Positions 10,265 to 22,122 of a stretch of DNA of 64,000 nucleotides are shown one piece after another. Positions within the stretch are counted from its first letter, which is position 1, and the number at the start of each line of letters is the position of its first letter. Below the pieces are notes generated by a model, which saw only the letters and a program-made list of their open reading frames with translations, searched no databases and was not told where the DNA came from. The position numbers and the translations under genes are program-made. Source of the DNA: Ptiloglossa arizonensis. Its lineage: Eukaryota > Arthropoda > Insecta > Hymenoptera > Colletidae. The stretch is taken from the NCBI RefSeq assembly GCF_051014685.1, contig NW_027478875.1, forward strand, positions 124,001 to 188,000, read 5' to 3'.

Positions 10265-12740
10265 AGCGTTTGGAGCAGCAGAATTGCGAAAAATTTGTTG
10301 TCTTCTCAACCATTTCTTAGCTTCAAAGTCCCATATCTCGCGAACGGATTGACCAAACCCAAAAATTCCTGCTGCGTCTGAAAGTAGAAACTCGTCCGAA
10401 TACAACGGTATGTGTATTTTTTCCCAAGGCCATTCTGGTTAAGCGTTTGGAGCAGCAGAATTGCAAAAATTTTTTGCCTTCTCAACCATTTCTTGGCTCC
10501 AAAGTCCCATATCTCGCGAACGGATTGACCTAACCCAAAAATACCTATTGCATCTGAAAGTAGAAACTCGCCCGATTACAGCGGTATGTGTATTTTTTCC
10601 CTTGGCCATTCTGGCTAAGCATTTGGAGCATCAGAATTGCGAAAAATTTTTTGCCTTCTCAACCACATCTTGGATTCAAACTCCCATATCTCGCGAACGG
10701 ATTGACCTAACCCAAAAATTACTGTTGCGTCTGAAAGTAGAAACTCGCCCGATTACAACGGTACATGTACTTTTTCCCTAGCCCATTCTGGTTAAGCGTT
10801 TGGAGCAGCAGAATTGCGAAAAATTTGTTGTCTTCTCAACCATTTCTTGGCTTCAAACTCCCATATCTCGCGAACGGATTGACCTAACCCAAAAATTCCT
10901 ATTGCATCTGAAAGTAGAAACTCCCCCGATTACAACTGTTTGTGTATTTTTCCCCTAGGCCATTCTGGTTAAGCGTTTGGATCTGCAGAATTGCGAAAAA
11001 TTGTATGCCTTCTCAACCATTTCTTGGCTTCAAACTCCCATATCTCGCGAACAGATTGACCTAACCCAAAAATTCCTGTTGCGTCTGAAAGTAGAAACTC
11101 GCCCGATTACAACGCTATGTGTATTTTTTCCCTAGGCCATTCCGGTTAAGCGTTTGGAGCAGCAGAATTGCGAAAAATTTGTTGTCTTCTCAACCATTTC
11201 TTAGATTCAAAGTCCCATATCTCGCGAACGGATTGACCAAACCCAAAAATTCCTGCTGCCTCTGAAAGTAGAAACTCGCCCGATTACAACGGTATGTGTA
11301 TTTTTTCCCTAGGCCATTCTGGTTAAGCGTTTGGAGCAGCAGAATTGCAAAAATTTTTTGCCTTCTCAACCATTTCTTGGCTCCAAAGTCCCATATCTCG
11401 CGAACGGATTGACGTAACCCAAAAATTCCTATTGCATCTGAAAGTAGAAACTCGCCCGATTACAAGGGTATGTGTATTTTTTCCCTAAGCCATTCTGGTT
11501 AAGCGTTTGGAGCAGCAGAATTGCGAAAAATTTTTTGCTTTCTCAAGCATTTCTTGGCTTCAAACTCCCATATCTCGCGAACGGATTGACCTAACCCAAA
11601 AATTCCTATTGCACCTGAAAGTAGAAACTCGCCCGATAACAACGGTGTGTGTATTTTTTCCCTAGGCCATTCTGGTTAAGCGTTTGGAGCAGCAGACTTG
11701 CGAAAAATTTTTTGCCTTCTCAACAATTTCTTGGCTTCAAAGTCCCATATCTCGCGAACGGATTGACCTAACCCAAAAATTCCTATTGCATCTGAAAGTA
11801 GAAACTCGCCCGATTACAACGGTATGTGTATTTTTTCCCTAGGCCATTCTGGTTAAGCGTTTGGAGCAGCAGAAGTGCGAAAAATTTGTTGTCTTCTCAA
11901 CCATTTCTTAGCTTCAAACTCCCGTATCTCGCGAACGGATTGATGTAATCCAAAATTTCCTATTGCATCTGAAAGTAGAAACTCGCCCGATTACAACGGT
12001 ATGTGTATTTTCTCCCTAGGGCATTCTGGTTAAGCGTTTGGAGCAGCAGAATTGCGAAAAATTTTTTGCCTTCTCAACCATTTCTTGGCTTCAAAGTCTC
12101 ATATCTCGCGAACGGATTGACTTATCCCAAAAATTCCTATTGCATCTGAAAGTAGAAACTCGCCCGATTACAACGGTGTGTGTATTTTTTCCCTAGGCCA
12201 TTCTGGTTAAGCGTTTGGAGCAGCAGAATTGCGAAAAATTTTTTGCCTTCTCTACCATTTCTTGGCTTCAAACTCCCATATCTCGCGAACGGATTGACCT
12301 AACCCAAAAATTCCTATTGCATCTGAAAGTAGAAACTCGCCCGATTACAAGGGTATGTGTATTTTTTCCCTAGGCCATTCTGGTTAAGCGTTTGGAGCAG
12401 CAGAATTGCGAAAAATTTTTTGCTTTCTCAAGCATTTCTTGGCTTCAAACTCCCATATCTCGCGAACGGATTGACCTAACCCAAAAATTCCTATTGCATC
12501 TGAAAGTAGAAACTCGCCCGATTACAACGGTGTGTGTATTTTTTCCCTAGGCCATTCTGGTTAAGCGTTTGGAGCAGCAGAATTGCGAAAAATTTTTTGC
12601 CTTCTCTACCATTTCTTGGCTTCAAACTCCCATATCTCGCGAACGGATTGACCTAACCCAAAAATTCCTATTGCATCTGAAAGTAGAAACTCGCCCGATT
12701 ACAACGGTGTGTGTATTTTTTCCCTAGGCCATTCTGGTTA
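10265..12740 (+). repeat. Higher-order repeat, 14-mer of 2476 bp, copy 1
   Basis: Fourteen monomers (14 x 177 minus 2, because two monomers are 176 bp). Diagnostic variants in order include TCGTCCGAATAC with CCCAAGGCC, CCCTTGGCC with GGCTAAGCATTT, ACCACATCTTGG, GGATCTGCAG with TGTATGCC (monomer at 10972), ATTCAAAGTCCC with CTGCCTCTG, GCAGACTTGCG, and a CENP-B-box-perfect monomer whose box is at 11920-11936. The next 2476 bp repeat this order with almost no change. Confidence 0.93.
11920..11936 (-). promoter_or_regulatory. CENP-B-box-like site, 9 of 9 core bases
   Basis: The single perfect site of the first 14-mer, in the monomer that follows the GCAGACTTGCG monomer. Confidence 0.6.
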
Positions 12741-15216
12741 AGCGTTTGGAGCAGCAGAATTGCGAAAAATTTGTTGTCTTCTCAACCATTTCTTAGCTTC
12801 AAAGTCCCATATCTCGCGAACGGATTGACCAAACCCAAAAATTCCTGCTGCGTCTGAAAGTAGAAACTCGTCCGAATACAACGGTATGTGTATTTTTTCC
12901 CAAGGCCATTCTGGTTAAGCGTTTGGAGCAGCAGAATTGCAAAAATTTTTTGCCTTCTCAACCATTTCTTGGCTCCAAAGTCCCATATCTCGCGAACGGA
13001 TTGACCTAACCCAAAAATACCTATTGCATCTGAAAGTAGAAACTCGCCCGATTACAGCGGTATGTGTATTTTTTCCCTTGGCCATTCTGGCTAAGCATTT
13101 GGAGCATCAGAATTGCGAAAAATTTTTTGCCTTCTCAACCACATCTTGGATTCAAACTCCCATATCTCGCGAACGGATTGACCTAACCCAAAAATTACTG
13201 TTGCGTCTGAAAGTAGAAACTCGCCCGATTACAACGGTACATGTACTTTTTCCCTAGCCCATTCTGGTTAAGCGTTTGGAGCAGCAGAATTGCGAAAAAT
13301 TTGTTGTCTTCTCAACCATTTCTTGGCTTCAAACTCCCATATCTCGCGAACGGATTGACCTAACCCAAAAATTCCTATTGCATCTGAAAGTAGAAACTCC
13401 CCCGATTACAACTGTTTGTGTATTTTTCCCCTAGGCCATTCTGGTTAAGCGTTTGGATCTGCAGAATTGCGAAAAATTGTATGCCTTCTCAACCATTTCT
13501 TGGCTTCAAACTCCCATATCTCGCGAACAGATTGACCTAACCCAAAAATTCCTGTTGCGTCTGAAAGTAGAAACTCGCCCGATTACAACGCTATGTGTAT
13601 TTTTTCCCTAGGCCATTCTGGTTAAGCGTTTGGAGCAGCAGAATTGCGAAAAATTTGTTGTCTTCTCAACCATTTCTTAGATTCAAAGTCCCATATCTCG
13701 CGAACGGATTGACCAAACCCAAAAATTCCTGCTGCCTCTGAAAGTAGAAACTCGCCCGATTACAACGGTATGTGTATTTTTTCCCTAGGCCATTCTGGTT
13801 AAGCGTTTGGAGCAGCAGAATTGCAAAAATTTTTTGCCTTCTCAACCATTTCTTGGCTCCAAAGTCCCATATCTCGCGAACGGATTGACGTAACCCAAAA
13901 ATTCCTATTGCATCTGAAAGTAGAAACTCGCCCGATTACAAGGGTATGTGTATTTTTTCCCTAAGCCATTCTGGTTAAGCGTTTGGAGCAGCAGAATTGC
14001 GAAAAATTTTTTGCTTTCTCAAGCATTTCTTGGCTTCAAACTCCCATATCTCGCGAACGGATTGACCTAACCCAAAAATTCCTATTGCACCTGAAAGTAG
14101 AAACTCGCCCGATAACAACGGTGTGTGTATTTTTTCCCTAGGCCATTCTGGTTAAGCGTTTGGAGCAGCAGACTTGCGAAAAATTTTTTGCCTTCTCAAC
14201 CATTTCTTGGCTTCAAAGTCCCATATCTCGCGAACGGATTGACCTAACCCAAAAATTCCTATTGCATCTGAAAGTAGAAACTCGCCCGATTACAACGGTA
14301 TGTGTATTTTTTCCCTAGGCCATTCTGGTTAAGCGTTTGGAGCAGCAGAAGTGCGAAAAATTTGTTGTCTTCTCAACCATTTCTTAGCTTCAAACTCCCG
14401 TATCTCGCGAACGGATTGATGTAATCCAAAATTTCCTATTGCATCTGAAAGTAGAAACTCGCCCGATTACAACGGTATGTGTATTTTCTCCCTAGGGCAT
14501 TCTGGTTAAGCGTTTGGAGCAGCAGAATTGCGAAAAATTTTTTGCCTTCTCAACCATTTCTTGGCTTCAAAGTCTCATATCTCGCGAACGGATTGACTTA
14601 TCCCAAAAATTCCTATTGCATCTGAAAGTAGAAACTCGCCCGATTACAACGGTGTGTGTATTTTTTCCCTAGGCCATTCTGGTTAAGCGTTTGGAGCAGC
14701 AGAATTGCGAAAAATTTTTTGCCTTCTCTACCATTTCTTGGCTTCAAACTCCCATATCTCGCGAACGGATTGACCTAACCCAAAAATTCCTATTGCATCT
14801 GAAAGTAGAAACTCGCCCGATTACAAGGGTATGTGTATTTTTTCCCTAGGCCATTCTGGTTAAGCGTTTGGAGCAGCAGAATTGCGAAAAATTTTTTGCT
14901 TTCTCAAGCATTTCTTGGCTTCAAACTCCCATATCTCGCGAACGGATTGACCTAACCCAAAAATTCCTATTGCATCTGAAAGTAGAAACTCGCCCGATTA
15001 CAACGGTGTGTGTATTTTTTCCCTAGGCCATTCTGGTTAAGCGTTTGGAGCAGCAGAATTGCGAAAAATTTTTTGCCTTCTCTACCATTTCTTGGCTTCA
15101 AACTCCCATATCTCGCGAACGGATTGACCTAACCCAAAAATTCCTATTGCATCTGAAAGTAGAAACTCGCCCGATTACAACGGTGTGTGTATTTTTTCCC
15201 TAGGCCATTCTGGTTA
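12741..15216 (+). repeat. Higher-order repeat, 14-mer of 2476 bp, copy 2
   Basis: Same fourteen monomers in the same order as the preceding 2476 bp. I noticed only two substitutions between copies by eye: C at 11143 against T at 13619, and A at 11725 against C at the matching site in this copy. A full alignment may show a few more. Such identity implies a recent tandem duplication or recent gene-conversion homogenisation. The seven-monomer run from GGATCTGCAG onward reappears a third time at 18760. Confidence 0.93.
14396..14412 (-). promoter_or_regulatory. CENP-B-box-like site, 9 of 9 core bases
   Basis: Counterpart of 11920 in the second 14-mer, exactly 2476 bp later. Confidence 0.6.
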
Positions 15217-16456
15217 AGCGTTTGGAGCAGCAGAATTGCGAAAAATTTTTTGCCTTCTCTACCATTTCTTGGTTTCAAACTCCCATATCTCGCGAACGGA
15301 TTGACCTAACCCAAAAATTCCTATTGCATCTGAAAGTAGAAACTCGCCCGATTACAAGGGTATGTGTATTTTTTCCCTAGGCCATTCTGGTTAAGCGTTT
15401 GGAGCAGCAGAATTGCGAAAAATTTTTTGCTTTCTCAAGCATTTCTTGGCTTCAAACTCCCATATCTCGCGAACGGATTGACCTAACCCAAAAATTCCTA
15501 TTGCACCTGAAAGTAGAAACTCGCCCGATTACAACGGTATGTGTATTTTTTCCCTAGGCTATTCTGGTTAAGCGTTTGGAGCAGCAGAATTGCGAAAAAT
15601 TTTTTGCCCTCTCTACCATTTCTTGGCTTCAAACTCCCATATCTCGCGAACGGATTGACCTAACCCAAAAATTCCTATTGTACCTGAAAGTAGAAACTCG
15701 CCCGATTACAAGGGTATGTGTATTTTTTCCCTAGGCCATTCTGGTTAAGCGTTTGGAGCAGCAGAATTGCGAAAAATTTTTTTGCTTTCTCAAGCATTTC
15801 TTGGCTTCAAACTCCCATATCTCGCGAACGGATTGACCTAACCCAAAAATTCCTATTACACCTGAAAGTAGAAACTCGCCCGATTACAACGGTATGTGTA
15901 TTTTTTCCCTAGGCCATTCTGGTTAAGCGTTTGGAGCAGCAGAATTGCGAAAAATTTTTTGCCTTCTCAACCATTTCTTGGCTTCAAACTCCCATATCTC
16001 GCGAACGGATTGACCTAACCCAAAAATTCCTATTGCATCTGAAAGTAGAAACTCGCCCGATTACAACGGTATGTGTATTTTTTCCCTAGGCCATTCTGGT
16101 TAAGCGTTTGGAGCAGCAGAAGTGCGAAAAATTTGTTGTCTTCTCAACCATTTCTTAGCTTCAAACTCCCGTATCTCGCGAACGGATTGATGTAATCCAA
16201 AATTTCCTATTGCATCTGAAAGTAGAAACTCGCCCGATTACAACGGTATGTGTATTTTCTCCCTAGGGCATTCTGGTTAAGCGTTTGGAGCAGCAGAATT
16301 GCGAAAAATTTTTTGCCTTCTCAACCATTTCTTGGCTTCAAAGTCTCATATCTCGCGAACGGATTGACTTATCCCAAAAATTCCTATTGCATCTGAAAGT
16401 AGAAACTCGCCCGATTACAACGGTGTGTGTATTTTTTCCCTAGGCCATTCTGGTTA
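15217..16456 (+). repeat. Higher-order repeat, 7-mer of 1240 bp, copy 1
   Basis: Monomers start at 15217 (TCTACC, GGTTTC), 15394 (TTTGCTTTC), 15571 (TTTGCCCTCTCTACC, TGTACCTG), 15748 (178 bp, seven T), 15926, 16103 (perfect CENP-B-box core) and 16280 (AGTCTCATATC, CTTATCCC). The period of 1240 is 7 x 177 plus one base contributed by the 178-bp monomer. Confidence 0.9.
16167..16183 (-). promoter_or_regulatory. CENP-B-box-like site, 9 of 9 core bases
   Basis: The single perfect site of the first 1240-bp 7-mer, in the monomer at 16103. Confidence 0.6.
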
Positions 16457-17696
16457 AGCGTTTGGAGCAGCAGAATTGCGAAAAATTTTTTGCCTTCTCT
16501 ACCATTTCTTGGTTTCAAACTCCCATATCTCGCGAACGGATTGACCTAACCCAAAAATTCCTATTGCATCTGAAAGTAGAAACTCGCCCGATTACAAGGG
16601 TATGTGTATTTTTTCCCTAGGCCATTCTGGTTAAGCGTTTGGAGCAGCAGAATTGCGAAAAATTTTTTGCTTTCTCAAGCATTTCTTGGCTTCAAACTCC
16701 CATATCTCGCGAACGGATTGACCTAACCCAAAAATTCCTATTGCGCCTGAAAGTAGAAACTCGCCCGATTACAACGGTATGTGTATTTTTTCCCTAGGCT
16801 ATTCTGGTTAAGCGTTTGGAGCAGCAGAATTGCGAAAAATTTTTTGCCCTCTCTACCATTTCTTGGCTTCAAACTCCCATATCTCGCGAACGGATTGACC
16901 TAACCCAAAAATTCCTATTGTACCTGAAAGTAGAAACTCGCCCGATTACAAGGGTATGTGTATTTTTTCCCTAGGCCATTCTGGTTAAGCGTTTGGAGCA
17001 GCAGAATTGCGAAAAATTTTTTTGCTTTCTCAAGCATTTCTTGGCTTCAAACTCCCATATCTCGCGAACGGATTGACCTAACCCAAAAATTCCTATTACA
17101 CCTGAAAGTAGAAACTCGCCCGATTACAACGGTATGTGTATTTTTTCCCTAGGCCATTCTGGTTAAGCGTTTGGAGCAGCAGAATTGCGAAAAATTTTTT
17201 GCCTTCTCAACCATTTCTTGGCTTCAAACTCCCATATCTCGCGAACGGAGTGACCTAACCCAAAAATTCCTATTGCATCTGAAAGTAGAAACTCGCCCGA
17301 TTACAACGGTATGTGTATTTTTTCCCTAGGCCATTCTGGTTAAGCGTTTGGAGCAGTAGAAGTGCGAAAAATTTGTTGTCTTCTCAACCATTTCTTAACT
17401 TCAAACTGCCGTATCTCGCGAACGGATTGATGTAATCCAAAATTTCCTATTGCATCTGAAAGTAGAAACTCGCCCGATTACAACGGTATGTGTATTTTCT
17501 CCCTAGGGCATTCTGGTTAAGCGTTTGGAGCAGCAGAATTGCGAAAAATTTTTTGCCTTCTCAACCATTTCTTGGCTTCAAAGTCTCATATCTCGCGAAC
17601 GGATTGACTTATCCCAAAAATTCCTATTGCATCTGAAAGTAGAAACTCGCCCGATTACAACGGTGTGTGTATTTTTTCCCTAGGCCATTCTGGTTA
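16457..17696 (+). repeat. Higher-order repeat, 7-mer of 1240 bp, copy 2
   Basis: Same seven-monomer order as the preceding unit, including the 178-bp monomer at 16988. Its AGAAGTGCG monomer (17343) has drifted: AGCAGTAG in place of AGCAGCAG, CTTAACTTC in place of CTTAGCTTC, and CTGCCGTATC in place of CTCCCGTATC. The last change breaks the otherwise perfect CENP-B-box core. Confidence 0.9.
17407..17423 (-). promoter_or_regulatory. CENP-B-box-like site, decayed copy (8 of 9)
   Basis: Counterpart of 16167 in the second 7-mer. It reads CGGC instead of CGGG on the minus strand, so the core is broken by a change other than the common CGGG-to-TGGG transition. The CpG itself is kept. Confidence 0.55.
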
Positions 17697-18759
17697 AGCG
17701 TTTGGAGCAGCAGAATTGCGAAAAATTTTTTGCCTTCTCTACCATTTCTTGGCTTCAAACTCCCATATCTCGCGAACGGATTGACCTAACCCAAAAATTC
17801 CTATTACACCTGAATGTAGAAACTCGCCCGATTACAACGGTATGTGTATTTTTTCCCTAGGCCATTCTGGTTAAGCGTTTGGAGCAGCAGAATTGCGAAA
17901 AATTTTTTGCCTTCTCAACCATTTCTTGGCTTCAAAGTCTCATATCTCGCGAACGGATTGACTTATCCCAAAAATTCCTATTGCATCTGAAAGTAGAAAC
18001 TCGCCCGATTACAACGGTGAGTGTATTTTTTCACTAGGCCATTCTGGTTAAGCGTTTGGAGCAGCAGAATTGCGAAAAATTTTTTGCCTTCTCTACCATT
18101 TCTTGGTTTCAAACTCCCATATCTCGCGAACGGATTGACCTAACCCAAAAATTCCTATTGCATCTGAAAGTAGAAACTCACCCGATTACAAGGGTATGTG
18201 TATTTTTTCCCTCGGCCATTCTGATTAAGCGTTTGGAGCAGCAGAATTGCGAAAAATTTTTTGCTTTCTCAAGCATTTCTTGGCTTCAAACTCCCATATC
18301 TCGCGAACGGATTGACCTAACCCAAAAATTCCTATTGCACCTGAAAGTAGAAACTCGCCCGATTACAACGGTATGTGTATTTTTTCCCTAGGCTATTCTG
18401 GTTAAGCGTTTGGAGCAGCAGAATTGCGAAAAATTTTTTGCCCTCTCTACCATTTCTTGGCTTCAAACTCCCATATCTCGCGAACGGATTGACCTAACCC
18501 AAAAATTCCTATTGTACCTGAAAGTAGAAACTCGCCCGATTACAAGGGTATGTGTATTTTTTCCCTAGGCCATTCTGGTTAAGCGTTTGGAGCAGCAGAA
18601 TTGCGAAAAATTTTTTTGCTTTCTCAAGCATTTCTTGGCTTCAAACTCCCATATCTCGCGAACGGATTGACCTAACCCAAAAATTCCTATTGCATCTGAA
18701 AGTAGAAACTCGCCCGATTACAACTGTTTGTGTATTTTTCCCCTAGGCCATTCTGGTTA
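17697..18759 (+). repeat. Six-monomer partial copy of the 1240-bp unit
   Basis: Monomers at 17697 (TCTACC, ACCTGAATG), 17874 (AGTCTCATATC, GGTGAGTG), 18051 (TCTACC, GGTTTC, CACCCG, CCTCGGCC), 18228 (TTTGCTTTC), 18405 (CCCTCTCTACC) and 18582 (178 bp, seven T). The order resembles the flanking 7-mers but lacks the AGAAGTGCG monomer. The last monomer is a hybrid: its first part is the seven-T type, while its end carries the CAACTGTTTGTG of the 14-mer series. Confidence 0.8.
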
Positions 18760-19997
18760 AGCGTTTGGATCTGCAGAATTGCGAAAAATTGTATGCCTTC
18801 TCAACCATTTCTTGGCATCAAACTCCCATATCTCGCGAACAGATTGACCTAACCCAAAAATTCCTGTTGCGTCTGAAAGTAGAAACTCGCCCGATTACAA
18901 CGCTATGTGTATTTTTTCCCTAGGCCATTCTGGTTAAGCGTTTGGAGCAGCAGAATTGCGAAAAATTTGTTGTCTTCTCAACCATTTCTTAGATTCAAAG
19001 TCCCATATCTCGCGAACGGATTGACCAAACCCAAAAATTCCTGCTGCCTCTGAAAGTAGAAACTCGCCCGATTACAACGGTATGTGTATTTTTTCCCTAG
19101 GCCATTCTGGTTAAGCGTTTGGAGCAGCAGAATTGCAAAAATTTTTTGCCTTCTCAACCATTTCTTGGCTCCAAAGTCCCATATCTCGCGAACGGATTGA
19201 CGTAACCCAAAAATTCCTATTGCATCGGAAAGTAGAAACTCGCCCGATTACAAGGGTATGTGTATTTTTTCCCTAGGCCATTCTGGTTAAGCGTTTGGAG
19301 CAGCAGAATTGCGAAAAATTTTTTGCTTTCTCAAGCATTTCTTGGCTTCAAACTCCCATATCTCGCGAACGGATTGACCTAACCCAAAAATTCCTATTGC
19401 ACCTGAAAGTAGAAACTCGCCCGATAACAACGGTGTGTGTATTTTTTCCCTAGGCCATTCTGGTTAAGCGTTTGGAGCAGCAGACTTGCGAAAAATTTTT
19501 TGCCTTCTCAACCATTTCTTGGCTTCAAAGTCCCATATCTCGCGAACGGATTGACCTAACCCAAAAATTCCTATTGCATCTGAAAGTAGAAACTCGCCCG
19601 ATTACAACGGTATGTGTATTTTTTCCCTAGGCCATTCTGGTTAAGCGTTTGGAGCAGCAGAAGTGCGAAAAATTTGTTGTCTTCTCAACCATTTCTTAGC
19701 TTCAAACTCCCGTATCTCGCGAACGGATTGATGTAATCCAAAATTTCCTATTGCATCTGAAAGTAGAAACTCGCCCGATTACAACGGTATGTGTATTTTC
19801 TCCCTAGGGCATTCTGGTTAAGCGTTTGGAGCAGCAGAATTGCGAAAAATTTTTTGCCTTCTCAACCATTTCTTGGCTTCAAAGTCTCATATCTCGCGAA
19901 CGGATTGACTTATCCCAAAAATTCCTATTGCATCTGAAAGTAGAAACTCGCCCGATTACAACGGTGTGTGTATTTTTTCCCTAGGCCATTCTGGTTA
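18760..19997 (+). repeat. Partial third copy of the 14-mer (seven monomers)
   Basis: Begins with the GGATCTGCAG/TGTATGCC monomer and follows the 10972 and 13448 segments through ATTCAAAGTCCC, the 176-bp GGCTCCAAAG monomer, TTTGCTTTC, GCAGACTTGCG, the CENP-B-box-perfect monomer (box 19708-19724) and the AGTCTCATATC monomer. It then leaves the 14-mer order at 19998. Confidence 0.85.
19708..19724 (-). promoter_or_regulatory. CENP-B-box-like site, 9 of 9 core bases
   Basis: Site in the partial third copy of the 14-mer, in the monomer after GCAGACTTGCG as in the two full copies. Confidence 0.6.
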
Positions 19998-22122
19998 AGC
20001 GTTTGGAGCAGCAGAATTGCGAAAAATTTTTTGCTTTCTCAAGCATTTCTTGGCTTCAAACTCCCATATCTCGCGAACGGATTGACCAAACCCAAAAATT
20101 CCTATTGCACCTGAAAGTAGAAACTCGCTCGATAACAACGGTATGTGTATTTTTTCCCTAGGCCATTCTGGTTAAGCGTTTGGAGCAGCAGAATTGCGAA
20201 AAATTTTTTGCCTTCTCAACCATTTCTTGGTTTCAAAGTCCCATATCTCGCGAACGGATTGACCTAACCCAAAAATTCCTATTGCATCTGAAAGTAGAAA
20301 CTCGCCCGATTACAACGGTATGTGTATTTTTTCCCTAGGCCATTCTGATTAAGCGTTTGCAGCAGCAGAAGTGCGAAAAATTTGTTGTCTTCTCAACCAT
20401 TTCTTAGCTTCAAACTCCCATATCTCGCGAACGGATTGACGTAATCCAAAATTTCCTATTGCATCTGAAAGTAGAAACTCGCCCGATTTCAACGGTATGT
20501 GTATTTTTTCCCTAGGGCATTCTGGTTAAGCGTTTGGAGCAGCAGAATTGCGAAAAATTTTTTGCCTTCTCTACCATTTCTTGGTTTCAAACTCCCATAT
20601 CTCGCGAACGGATTGACCTAACCCAAAAATTCCTATTGCATCTGAAAGTAGAAACTCGCCCGATTACGAGGGTATGTGTATTTTTTCCCTAGGCCATTCT
20701 GGTTGAGCGTTTGGAGCAGCAGAATTGCGAAAAATTTTTTGCTTTCTCAAGCATTTCTTGGCTTCAAACTCCCATATCTCGCGAACGGATTGACCTAACC
20801 CAAAAATTCCTATTGTACCTGAAAGTAGAAACTCGCCCGATTACAAGGGTATGTGTATTTTTTCCCTAGGCCATTCTGGTTAAGCGTTTGGAGCAGCAGA
20901 ATTGCGAAAAATTTTTTTGCTTTCTCAAGCATTTCTTGGCTTCAAACTCCCATATCTCGCGAACGGATTGACCTAACCCAAAAATTCCTATTACACCTGA
21001 AACTAGAAACTCGCCCGATTACAACGGTAAGTGTATTTTTTCCCTAGGCCATTCTGGTTAAGCGTTTGGAGCAGCAGAATTGCGAAAAATTTTTTGCCTT
21101 CTCAACCATTTCTTGGCTTCAAACTCCCATATCTCGCGAACGGATTGACCTAACCCAAAAATTCCTATTGCATCTGAAAGTAGAAACTCGCCCGATTACA
21201 ACGGTATGTGTATTTTTTCCCTAGGCCATTCTGGTTAAGCGTTTGGAGCAGCAGAAGTGCGAAAAATTTGTTGTCTTCTCAACCATTTCTTAGCTTCAAA
21301 CTCCCGTATCTCGCGAACGGATTGATGTAATCCAAAATTTCCTATTGCATCTGAAAGTAGAAACTCGCCCGATTACAACGGTATGTGTATTTTCTCCCCA
21401 GGGCATTCTGGTTAAGCGTTTGGAGCAGCAGAATTGCGAAAAATTTTTTGCCTTCTCAACCATTTCTTGGCTTCAAAGTCTCATATCTCGCGAACGGATT
21501 GACTTATCCCAAAAATTCCTATTGCATCTGAAAGTAGAAACTCGCCCGATTACAACGGTGTGTGTATTTTTTCCCTAGGCCATTCTGGTTAAGCGTTTGG
21601 AGCAGCAGAATTGCGAAAAATTTTTTGCCTTCTCTACCATTTCTTGGCTTCAAACTCCCATATCTCGCGAACGGATTGACCTAACCCAAAAATTCCTATT
21701 ACACCTGAAAGTAGAAACTCGCCCGATTACAACGGTATGTGTATTTTTTCCCTAGGCCATTCTGGTTAAGCGTTTGGAGCAGCAGAATTGCGAAAAATTT
21801 TTTGCTTTCTCAAGCATTTCTTGGCTTCAAACTCCCATATCTCGCGAACGGATTGACCAAACCCAAAAATTCCTATTGCACCTGAAAGTAGAAACTCGCT
21901 CGATAACAACGGTATGTGTATTTTTTCCCTAGGCCATTCTGGTTAAGCGTTTGGAGCAGCAGAATTGCGAAAAATTTTTTGCCTTCTCAACCATTTCTTG
22001 GCTTCAAAGTCCCATATCTCGCGAACGGATTGACCTAACCCAAAAATTCCTATTGCATCTGAAAGTAGAAACTCGCCCGATTACAACGGTATGTGTATTT
22101 TCTCCCTAGGGCATTCTGGTTA
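19998..22122 (+). repeat. Mixed satellite segment, twelve monomers
   Basis: Begins with a TTTGCTTTC monomer carrying GACCAAACCC and CGCTCGATAAC. The m5-m6-m7-like trimer follows at 20175-20705 (with TTGAGCG at its 3-prime junction). Next come TGTACCTG and seven-T monomers, then an AGAAGTGCG monomer with a perfect CENP-B-box core (21302-21318). It closes with AGTCTCATATC, TCTACC, TTTGCTTTC and AGTCCC types, and its last monomer is shared with the junction of the following duplication. Confidence 0.8.
21302..21318 (-). promoter_or_regulatory. CENP-B-box-like site, 9 of 9 core bases
   Basis: Site in the monomer at 21238, followed by an AGTCTCATATC monomer as in the left series and the 7-mers. 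The upstream neighbour is a generic monomer. Confidence 0.6.

Noticed and set aside
10093..10781. Plus-strand open frames of 64-111 codons (for example at 9880, 10093, 10461, 12937, 15718, 18056, 24796, 28157, 29218) as protein genes
   Set aside because: They are the same satellite frame seen in different monomers, bounded by the TAG that most monomers carry. They start at whatever ATG is nearest, are shifted by 176- and 178-bp monomers, and show no conserved start, splice or regulatory context.
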